Position numbers and translations under genes: made by a program
The notes under the pieces: generated by a model
What the model was told of the DNA's origin: nothing
Database searches by the model: none
The model's input: only the letters and a program-made list of their open reading frames with translations
Source of the DNA: JAVBKV01 sp031553885
GTDB lineage: Bacteria; Bacteroidota; Bacteroidia; Bacteroidales; Azobacteroidaceae
Reading direction: 5' to 3'
DNA length: 22,671 nucleotides
NCBI GenBank assembly: GCA_031553885.1
Contig: JAVBKV010000065.1
Coordinates: forward strand, 1 to 22,671
Part shown: positions 7,118-13,939 of the stretch, piece by piece
Numbering within the stretch: the stretch's first letter is position 1
How the letters are laid out: each line of letters starts with the position of its first letter

Positions 7118-8647
7118 ATGAAATTTCCTGGTCTGTGGATATGTTGCTTTTTCTTCTACAGCTCGCTGACCCGGGCGGAGGAAGACCCTGTCTGGCAGCA
7201 AAAAATCCCATTGCCGGCAATCAAAGGGACGACTTACGAGGCTCTGAACCAGATCGGTGAAGCGGCAGGATTGTTTTTCATTTATGACAGCCAACTGATC
7301 GACAATGACCGGAAAGTAAAACTCGATGCCGGAAATTATACCCTGAAAGATGCCATTCGTACTGTCACCCGGGACGAAAAACTGCAAATACGCCTGATCG
7401 GCAAACACATCCTCCTGTATAAATTATCTCCGGTTAGTCCGGAAAAAGAAGAAAAGACAAAAGAAGACCTGCTGATTATCGAAGGGACTGTACGAGACAA
7501 AATAACCCGGGAAGTACTGTCCCATTCTTCAATCAGCCTTTCCGAAAGCGGAATAGGAAGTATCGCTAACTCGGACGGAAAATTTCAACTAAAAATCCCC
7601 GATTCACTCCGGTCCGAGTCGGTTTGTATCTCCTGCATGGGCTACCAGCCTCAGATTTTGCCGTTAAGCCTCTTTGAGGAAGGCAATACCGATATTTACC
7701 TGAATATTCAGGTCATTCCAATTCCTGAGGTAATCGTTCACCTGATCAATCCCAGGAAGATTATCCACGACATGCTGGAAAAACGTAAATCGAATTACCA
7801 GGACAAACCGGTTGTATTGACGACTTTCTACCGCGAAGGAGTCGCACGGAAAAAAGGAATTGTAAACCTGACGGAAGCCGTGTTTAAGATATACAAGCAA
7901 CCTTATCATTCCAATTATTCCGACCAGGTCAAATTGCTAAAAATGAGAAGGATAACAAATTATTCAGAAAGTGATTCCATCGTTCTGCGGATCAAAGCCG
8001 GAATCGAATCATCCCTCCTGCTGGACCTGGTAAAAAACCTCCCTGACTTTCTGACTCCGGAGGATGAAAACTTGTACAACTTTTCAAAAATCGATGTATC
8101 GACCATCGATTCACACCTCGCGCACGTCATTGCTTTTGAACAGAAACCGGAAATAAACACGCCTCTGTTCCGCGGAGAATTATACATCGACGCCGAAAAC
8201 TCAGCCTTATTGAATGCACGGTTCGAGTTTAATCCCCGCTACATCCGGAAAATCAAAGAGGATTTCGTCGTCAAACGAAGCCGTAACCTGGATATCGAGC
8301 CCCGCTCTGCAGTTTACTCCGTTTCCTACAAGGAATGGAACGGAAAATATTACCTTAACCACATCCGGGGGGAGCTGGAATTCGAAATAAAAAAGAAAAA
8401 ACGCTTCCTGCAACGAACCAACACCTTAACCATTCGCTTCGAAATGGCTACCTGTCAGATCGATACGATATTGGTTAAACCATTTCCCGGAAAAGAAAGA
8501 ATCCCTGTACACAAGATTTTTTCCGAAACCAACTTCTCCTATGATCCGGATTTCTGGAAGGATTTCAATATTATTCTTCCTGAAGAAAACCTGAGTGAAG
8601 CACTGAGCCGGATTGCAGCAAAAATCGAAGAACTTATTGATGAATAA
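7118..8647 (+). CDS. STN plus carboxypeptidase-regulatory-like domain exported protein
   Basis: A 509-residue protein. A signal peptide covers residues 1 to about 20. An STN (secretin/TonB short N-terminal) domain follows at about 38-105 (TTYEALNQIGEAAGLFFIY, LKDAIRTVTRDEKLQI, HILLY). A carboxypeptidase-regulatory-like domain at about 124-205 contains IEGTVRDKITREVLSHSSI and ANSDGKFQLKIP. The C-terminal 300 residues are related to the protein at 4417 (TTFYREGVARKKGIVNLTEA, YDPDFWKDFNIILPEENL). In FecA-type receptors the STN domain contacts FecR, and it normally heads a TonB-dependent barrel. Here no plug or barrel follows. I infer that this protein passes a signal to the adjacent FecR, but the signal and the role of the shared C-terminal domain are unknown. 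Confidence 0.8.
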   Translation: MKFPGLWICCFFFYSSLTRAEEDPVWQQKIPLPAIKGTTYEALNQIGEAAGLFFIYDSQLIDNDRKVKLDAGNYTLKDAIRTVTRDEKLQIRLIGKHILLYKLSPVSPEKEEKTKEDLLIIEGTVRDKITREVLSHSSISLSESGIGSIANSDGKFQLKIPDSLRSESVCISCMGYQPQILPLSLFEEGNTDIYLNIQVIPIPEVIVHLINPRKIIHDMLEKRKSNYQDKPVVLTTFYREGVARKKGIVNLTEAVFKIYKQPYHSNYSDQVKLLKMRRITNYSESDSIVLRIKAGIESSLLLDLVKNLPDFLTPEDENLYNFSKIDVSTIDSHLAHVIAFEQKPEINTPLFRGELYIDAENSALLNARFEFNPRYIRKIKEDFVVKRSRNLDIEPRSAVYSVSYKEWNGKYYLNHIRGELEFEIKKKKRFLQRTNTLTIRFEMATCQIDTILVKPFPGKERIPVHKIFSETNFSYDPDFWKDFNIILPEENLSEALSRIAAKIEELIDE

Positions 8648-8665
8648 TTAATTTTTCCTTTTTTT

Positions 8666-8690
8666 GCAACGTTTCTTTTTTTTCTTCGTC
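8666..8690 (+). promoter_or_regulatory. ECF-type promoter, probably autoregulatory
   Basis: GCAAC at 8666-8670 and CGTC at 8687-8690 are separated by 16 bases, in a T-rich spacer. This has the form of ECF promoters (an AAC-containing -35 and a CGTC-type -10). It lies 30 bases before the start of an ECF sigma gene, the usual place for an autoregulated ECF promoter. No TAxxTTTG element is seen here, so the second ECF unit appears separately promoted. Confidence 0.6.
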
Positions 8691-8719
8691 ATACTTATAG
8701 AACAACAAACGAAAACGGA

Positions 8720-9262
8720 ATGATTCTGAGTACGTCGCAGCTGGTTGAAGCATGCCGGGCAAAAAATACCCGCGCACAGCAACAATTGTATAATACTTAT
8801 TATAAAATGGTATACAACAGCTGTTATCGTATTTTTTCAAATGCATTAGACGCCGAAGACTGCATGCAGGAGTCTTTCATCAAGGCCTTTGAAAAACTGG
8901 ATACGCTCGGCGATGCTCCGATAGAAGCCTGGCTCCGGAGAATTGCCATCAATACGTCCATCGATTACCTGAAAAAAAGGCAGATCGAAGTGACGGATCT
9001 CAACGAACAAATGTACGTTGTTTCTGAGGAGGAAGAGGAAAATGAGTTGGAATGGCAGGTGGAACAAATCAGGAAAACGATGGGAACCCTGCCCGATAAA
9101 TACCGCATTGTACTGAGTCTGCATTTATTTGAAGGATTTGACCATCAGGAAATTGCAGAGATACTGAACATCGAAGCCCCAACGGTCCGCACTCAGTATT
9201 CACGGGCAAGACAAAAATTAATTGAAAAATTAACACATGAGACTAGAAGAATACATCAATAA
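8720..9262 (+). CDS. ECF sigma factor (second, RpoE-like)
   Basis: A 180-residue sigma-70 family protein. Region 2 covers about residues 10-80 (AQQQLYNTYYKMVYNSCYRI, DAEDCMQESFIKAFEKL). Region 4 covers about 120-175 (MGTLPDKYRIVLSLHLFEGF, HQEIAEILNIEAPTVRTQYS). An acidic linker, EEEEENELEW, lies between them. It is of a different subgroup from the FecI-type factor at 5686. Its last 26 bases overlap the start of the membrane protein gene at 9237, which is the expected position for a translationally coupled anti-sigma factor. The likely output includes its own operon, given the promoter at 8666-8690, and probably envelope functions. Confidence 0.9.
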   Translation: MILSTSQLVEACRAKNTRAQQQLYNTYYKMVYNSCYRIFSNALDAEDCMQESFIKAFEKLDTLGDAPIEAWLRRIAINTSIDYLKKRQIEVTDLNEQMYVVSEEEEENELEWQVEQIRKTMGTLPDKYRIVLSLHLFEGFDHQEIAEILNIEAPTVRTQYSRARQKLIEKLTHETRRIHQ

Positions 9263-9785
9263 AAACAGGCCGGAATTCGACACGGAAGAACCGGAATCCG
9301 GGCACTTCGAACGGTTCGAACAGCGATTACATGCCTCTACGTTGAAAAAAAAGTACCGGATTCACTGGTATGCCTGGGCAGCGGCAGCGGCTATAATCCT
9401 GATTCTGGGAACTACGTTCCTCCTCTCCGACCGGCAGAATCATCCCGCAGAGTGCAGGCTTTCCGGTGAAATGCTGGAAGTTAAAAACTACTATGATTCC
9501 CAGGTGGACCAGGAAATCGCCAGTATAGAATCCCTGTTGAGAGACGAGGATCCGGCTGTTAAAAAAGAAGTTATGAATGACATCAGGAATATGAAAACAG
9601 ACCTGAACGTTTTTCCCGATGAGCTTTGCCGGGGTATGAATAATGAAAAGGATATTGCCGCTATGGTGGAACGCTACAAAATAAAAATAAAAACGCTGCA
9701 ATCCATGGCCTCCTTCTTTGAAAAGAATAATAAACGAAACACAAACAATAAAATTAAATCATCCATCCATGAAAACACTATTTAA
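9237..9785 (+). CDS. Single-pass membrane protein, probable anti-sigma factor
   Basis: A 182-residue protein with a cytoplasmic N-terminus of about 43 residues, one transmembrane helix (YAWAAAAAIILILGTTFLL, about residues 45-63) and a charged helical periplasmic part of about 110 residues containing VDQEIASIESLLRDEDPAVK. This topology, and the 26-base overlap with the upstream ECF sigma gene, are those of anti-sigma factors. There is no recognisable zinc-binding HxxxCxxC motif. It also overlaps the next gene by 17 bases, so three proteins seem to be made together. The function is inferred from context and topology only. Confidence 0.65.
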   Translation: MRLEEYINKNRPEFDTEEPESGHFERFEQRLHASTLKKKYRIHWYAWAAAAAIILILGTTFLLSDRQNHPAECRLSGEMLEVKNYYDSQVDQEIASIESLLRDEDPAVKKEVMNDIRNMKTDLNVFPDELCRGMNNEKDIAAMVERYKIKIKTLQSMASFFEKNNKRNTNNKIKSSIHENTI

Positions 9786-10869
9786 ATCGATTTGTACCCT
9801 GATCCTGCTGGTTACATTCTCAGGCTCAATTCATGCCGCTGATTACAAAGCTAAAAAAACATTGACACAAACCTATTCTACCGGAAGCAACACTTCTCTT
9901 TCGGTGGATAACAAATACGGGTATATTCACATTCAGGAATGGGACAAGGACCAGGTATTAATTGAAGTAACCATAAGCACAAAAGCCAAAAGCCAGGACG
10001 AAGCTAATTCGCTTATCGGAACCGTTAAAGTAAATTTTTCCCAAACAGGAAATACGGTTTCAGCAACCACTTCGTACGATCAATTACGGAATTGCAACAA
10101 TTGCAGCCGGTCGGTGGATTATCAGATTATGGTTCCCAAAGGATCCAATTACCTGTTAAAAAACAAATATGGGGATATTTCACTGAATAATACACACGGA
10201 AGTCTTGATATAGACCTGGCATACGGGGATCTGAGCGGAAATAATCTGAAAGGAGAAAAAAATTCAATATCGGTCCAATACGGAGATATCACCATCAATG
10301 AACTTGTCGGAAAAACAAATCAAATCAAGGCCCGTTATGCAGATAAAATCCGGATCAATACATCCAACAATATGGAAATGCAAGCCGATTATTCCGATCT
10401 CACGCTGGGAACTGTGAATACGTTGAACATACAAAGCTCCTATACCGACGTAAATATTCAACAGGTGAAAGAGTTGACTTTCCGATCCAGATACGAAGAT
10501 TACAAGATTGGAACCGCAGATAAAATTAAAGGAGAAGGTAATTATACAGACATGAAAATAAGCCGGCTGAATCGCTCACTGGATTTATCAAAACTGGGTT
10601 ACGGAGATCTGAGTATCAATCTCGTAGACCCCGGTTTTGAAAGCATCACAGCCACAGTATATTATTCGGACTCCAAGATCCAACTAGATCCCAACGCTTC
10701 CTGCCAGGTCGATCTTTCCGGTAGATATGCGGATTTTTCCCTGAAATCCACAAAGAAAAACATAACAACCAAAAGCGACAACCTCTTAAAAGGAAGTATA
10801 GGATCAGCCTCCTCAAACAGCCTGATCAGAATCAGCAGCCAGTATGGAGATGTCGAAATAAAACAATAA
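9769..10869 (+). CDS. Exported periodic beta-strand protein (DUF4097-like, adhesin-like)
   Basis: A 366-residue protein. The chosen ATG at 9769 begins MKTLFKSICTLILLVTFSGS, a clear signal peptide ending near HAAD; an upstream in-frame start at 9718 would bury it. The mature part is a regular ladder of short beta strands with a Y-x-D motif about every 20 residues. Twelve are seen, including KYGDISL, AYGDLSG, QYGDITI, RYADKIR, DYSDLTL, SYTDVNI and GYGDLSI. This suggests a right-handed beta-helix or stacked sheet of the DUF4097/head-GIN type. The N-terminal section has a CNNC pair. It is third in the second ECF operon, so I infer an envelope or stress-related role. The ligand and surface exposure are unknown. 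It ends 2 bases from the convergent phosphoesterase gene. Confidence 0.75.
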   Translation: MKTLFKSICTLILLVTFSGSIHAADYKAKKTLTQTYSTGSNTSLSVDNKYGYIHIQEWDKDQVLIEVTISTKAKSQDEANSLIGTVKVNFSQTGNTVSATTSYDQLRNCNNCSRSVDYQIMVPKGSNYLLKNKYGDISLNNTHGSLDIDLAYGDLSGNNLKGEKNSISVQYGDITINELVGKTNQIKARYADKIRINTSNNMEMQADYSDLTLGTVNTLNIQSSYTDVNIQQVKELTFRSRYEDYKIGTADKIKGEGNYTDMKISRLNRSLDLSKLGYGDLSINLVDPGFESITATVYYSDSKIQLDPNASCQVDLSGRYADFSLKSTKKNITTKSDNLLKGSIGSASSNSLIRISSQYGDVEIKQ

Positions 10870-10871
10870 AT

Positions 10872-12464
10872 TTACTGAGATTTCAGGTATTTCATTCCTT
10901 TATCCTTTTCAACACGGTAAGTGCTTTTCTGAATGAAAGTCCGTCCGAACATATCGGTTGCCTTTACCTCGATCGTATGCACTCCCAACGATAACTTTGT
11001 CGGAATAGCCGTCTGCCATAAATGCGTGCAAGTAACCGCATTGCTTGGCCGGCTGCCCGGCATCAGTTCGTCGGTACGATCCCAGCGGTACAGAAGCTCT
11101 AAGTAAGCCGGGTCGGGAGCTTCGATCCGCTGCATCCGTTTCCATTCGGAATCATCGATGCGGTATTCCACCACATCTTTTGCACTGCCCATAAAAAAAT
11201 TAACAACGATTCCGGCACTGGTTTTCTTGTTGTGAGGCACCACTTTCGGATGGTAAATATTCATCCGGTAATCGGCAGGCTTTCCGACAACCTTATAATC
11301 CAACGTATATTGATTTCCGGAAAAACGCATAAAAGCATATCCCTGGGGCGTACCGTCGCGCATGGTGGTCTCCGGCAGATTCCGCTCGTTAATCTCACCC
11401 GAATACCAGTCGCCGCAAGTCGTCCCTGCATTATACTCATGGTGAGGTTTATTCCGGAACCAATCCTTTTCTTTGTCATAGAATAACTGTTGCTGAATAT
11501 GCGTATGGGCCGAAAGCGATACCGTGTATGGATAGTCTTTCAAAAGTTCAAACAAACGGCGACGGTCTTCCGGCCGGAAAGAATTATCATTATACATGGG
11601 AATGTGGAAAGCCAGTACGATCAGCTTATCTTTGTCTACATAACGAAGGTCATTCTTTATAAATTCCAGTTGAGACTCCCGGAATCCGCCCCAGTAACTT
11701 TTTCCGTCACGAGGATCCGGATACAGGATATCGTCCAGAACGATAAAATGTACTTTCCCGTAGTTGAACGAATAATTGGCCGGACCGAAATTCATCTCGA
11801 TGGTTTCGTCTGCCAGGGAATCTGCCGGAGCTTCTAAATTCATATCGTGATTGCCCATCACATTGTACCAGGGAATTCCGGCCTGTCCGATCGCCTGAAT
11901 ATAAGGCTGATGCAGATCCAGATTATTTCCGGCCAAATCGCCTAAGGAAATTCCGAAGCTTATTCCCTGCATCCCTTTTATTTCCGAGACAACTCCCCGG
12001 AAAAAGAAATCAATTTCTTCCAGATTATAAGGCTGGGGATCTCCGAATACCAGCGCGGTAAATGTATCGGATTCAGGAGCAGCCAGCAACGCAAAATCTA
12101 CAGATTTGGGAAGTTTTCCGGTTGGAGAAGTTGTCTTGTACCGGAACATTTCCGGATGACTTTCCGGTTTATGAATGTAATAAAACCGGGGCAGGTTATT
12201 CGCATCATGCGGCACCTGATACCCCTCCGGCTTGATTACAAAAATAATGTTGTCGTTGCCAAGCGGCAAACTGTAAAATCCCTTTGAATCGGTAACCGTC
12301 ACTTCCCTGCCGTTTGATACGGCTACTCCTGCAATGCCTTGTTCTTTCCGGTCTTTTTTTCCGTTATTATTTATATCATCATATACATAGCCGGAAACTT
12401 TCGACTGGGGCTTCGCACTTAAGCAAAGTAATACGCTGAAAAAGAGGAAAAATATTCGTTTCAT
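10872..12464 (-). CDS. Secreted calcineurin-like phosphoesterase with N- and C-terminal accessory domains
   Basis: A 530-residue protein. I chose the ATG at 12464 (MKRIFFLFFSVLLCLSAKPQ, a signal peptide) over an upstream TTG. Residues about 25-110 are a beta-sandwich of the SdrD/metallophosphoesterase N-terminal type (VSGYVYDDINNNGKKDRKEQ). The catalytic domain carries the metal-binding motifs of the superfamily in order: FGDPQPY, SLGDLAGN, MGNHDMN, AFHIPMY and SAHTHIQQQ. The last 150 residues resemble the C-terminal domain seen with this family. It should hydrolyse a phosphoester outside the inner membrane. The substrate is not predictable. It is transcribed alone, divergently from the purine/tRNA-synthetase operon. 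Confidence 0.88.
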   Translation of the reverse strand: MKRIFFLFFSVLLCLSAKPQSKVSGYVYDDINNNGKKDRKEQGIAGVAVSNGREVTVTDSKGFYSLPLGNDNIIFVIKPEGYQVPHDANNLPRFYYIHKPESHPEMFRYKTTSPTGKLPKSVDFALLAAPESDTFTALVFGDPQPYNLEEIDFFFRGVVSEIKGMQGISFGISLGDLAGNNLDLHQPYIQAIGQAGIPWYNVMGNHDMNLEAPADSLADETIEMNFGPANYSFNYGKVHFIVLDDILYPDPRDGKSYWGGFRESQLEFIKNDLRYVDKDKLIVLAFHIPMYNDNSFRPEDRRRLFELLKDYPYTVSLSAHTHIQQQLFYDKEKDWFRNKPHHEYNAGTTCGDWYSGEINERNLPETTMRDGTPQGYAFMRFSGNQYTLDYKVVGKPADYRMNIYHPKVVPHNKKTSAGIVVNFFMGSAKDVVEYRIDDSEWKRMQRIEAPDPAYLELLYRWDRTDELMPGSRPSNAVTCTHLWQTAIPTKLSLGVHTIEVKATDMFGRTFIQKSTYRVEKDKGMKYLKSQ

Positions 12465-12511
12465 ACGCTTATACAATTGAAAAAGGGTGGTTTATAATAG
12501 GATTCCGGAAG

Positions 12512-12519
12512 CAAAGATA
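12512..12519 (-). promoter_or_regulatory. -7 box for the phosphoesterase gene
   Basis: Read on the minus strand this is TATCTTTG, a perfect TAxxTTTG element, about 48 bases before the ATG at 12464. A good TTTG at the -33 position is not evident. Confidence 0.5.
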
Positions 12520-12540
12520 GTAAAATTCAAAATAATTAAT

Positions 12541-12548
12541 TACCTTTG
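12541..12548 (+). promoter_or_regulatory. -7 box for the purB operon; decides the purB start
   Basis: TACCTTTG is a perfect Bacteroidetes -7 element, 33 bases before the ATG at 12581. Transcription would begin near 12553, which rules out the in-frame GTG at 12551 as start. No clear -33 TTTG is seen. It lies back to back with the minus-strand -7 box at 12512-12519. Confidence 0.6.
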
Positions 12549-12580
12549 TCGTGTATTACGAGATCGTCATTAGTCTTTTT

Positions 12581-13927
12581 ATGAAATTGCATCCTCTCAC
12601 GGCGATATCTCCCGTTGATGGCAGGTATCACGATAAAACATCATCCCTTTCGGCCTATTTTTCAGAATATGCCTTAATCCGGTACAGAGTACTTGTTGAA
12701 ATTGAATATTTCATTTCGCTTTGTGAGCTTCCTCTCCCTCAGTTGAAAGAAGCCGGTAATGCCGCTCTTTATAAATCATTGCGGGAAGTCTACCTGTTAT
12801 TTTCCACGGAAGATGCACAACGGATCAAGGATATTGAACGAACAACCAACCATGATGTAAAGGCCGTCGAATATTTTATTAAGGAACAATTCGACCGGCT
12901 GGGACTGGATGCTTATAAAGAGTTTATTCATTTCGGACTGACTTCCCAGGATATCAACAACACCTCCGTTCCGCTGTCCATTAAAGATGCATTGGAAAAA
13001 GAATACAAGCCTTTACTGAATCAACTGATCGGCACGCTCAACAGTCAGGCATCCGAATGGGACAACATCCCCATGCTGGCCAGAACGCACGGGCAACCAG
13101 CCTCCCCAACCCGCCTCGGTAAGGAAATCCGGGTATTTACCAGTCGCCTGGAACAACAACTGAAATTATTGAACGAGGTTCCTGTCTCTGCCAAATTCGG
13201 CGGAGCAACAGGAAACTATAACGCTCACTATGTTGCTTATCCGCAAGTAGAATGGAAGACGTTCGGAGACCGGTTTGTCCGGGAAAAACTCGGACTGATG
13301 AGAGAGGAATACACTACCCAGATTTCGAATTACGACAACCTGGCTGCTTTGTTCGATGCCCTGAAACGGATCAACACGATCCTCACGGACCTGGTCCGGG
13401 ACTTCTGGCAATATATTTCCATGGAATATTTCAAGCAAAAAATAAAAGAAGGAGAAGTAGGTTCCTCTGCCATGCCACACAAAGTCAATCCGATCGATTT
13501 TGAAAATGCAGAAGGAAACCTGGGCATCGCCAATGCCCTGCTGGAACACCTGGCTGCTAAATTACCGGTTTCACGTTTGCAACGCGACCTGACGGATTCT
13601 ACCGTATTGAGAAACGTCGGAATGCCTTTTGCCCACATATTAATCGCTCTTCAAAGCATACAAAAAGGTTTGGGCAAATTGTTACTGAACGAACAGGCGA
13701 TAGCCAAAGATCTGGAAAATGCCTGGGCCGTGGTTGCCGAAGGTATTCAAACTATTTTGAGAAGAGAAGGTTATCCCAAGCCCTATGAAGCTCTCAAAGC
13801 ATTGACCCGTACGAACGAACAGATCACGGGACAATCCATCCGGGAGTTTATTGAGACGCTCCATGTGAATGAAGAGGTCAAGGAAGAACTGAGATCCATC
13901 ACACCTCAAAATTACACAGGATTATAA
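12581..13927 (+). CDS. purB: Adenylosuccinate lyase
   Basis: A 448-residue member of the fumarase/aspartase superfamily. It catalyses two fumarate-releasing steps of purine synthesis: SAICAR to AICAR, and adenylosuccinate to AMP. It starts MKLHPLTAISPVDGRYHDKT, the typical PurB N-terminus. Active-site segments are TTNHDVKAVEYFIKE, HFGLTSQDINNTSVP and ARTHGQPASPT, and the superfamily signature GSSAMPHKVNPIDFENAEGN lies at about residues 292-311. Length is normal. It is first in a tight operon, with the next gene 12 bases on. The protein is cytosolic and should be essential for purine prototrophy. The start was chosen from the promoter position and the conserved N-terminus. Confidence 0.97.
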   Translation: MKLHPLTAISPVDGRYHDKTSSLSAYFSEYALIRYRVLVEIEYFISLCELPLPQLKEAGNAALYKSLREVYLLFSTEDAQRIKDIERTTNHDVKAVEYFIKEQFDRLGLDAYKEFIHFGLTSQDINNTSVPLSIKDALEKEYKPLLNQLIGTLNSQASEWDNIPMLARTHGQPASPTRLGKEIRVFTSRLEQQLKLLNEVPVSAKFGGATGNYNAHYVAYPQVEWKTFGDRFVREKLGLMREEYTTQISNYDNLAALFDALKRINTILTDLVRDFWQYISMEYFKQKIKEGEVGSSAMPHKVNPIDFENAEGNLGIANALLEHLAAKLPVSRLQRDLTDSTVLRNVGMPFAHILIALQSIQKGLGKLLLNEQAIAKDLENAWAVVAEGIQTILRREGYPKPYEALKALTRTNEQITGQSIREFIETLHVNEEVKEELRSITPQNYTGL

Positions 13928-13939
13928 TTTATTTGAGAT

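Noticed and set aside
12551..12580. Upstream GTG start for purB
   Set aside because: It lies directly after the -7 box TACCTTTG, at or before the transcript start. MKLHPLTAISPVDGRY at 12581 is the conserved N-terminus.
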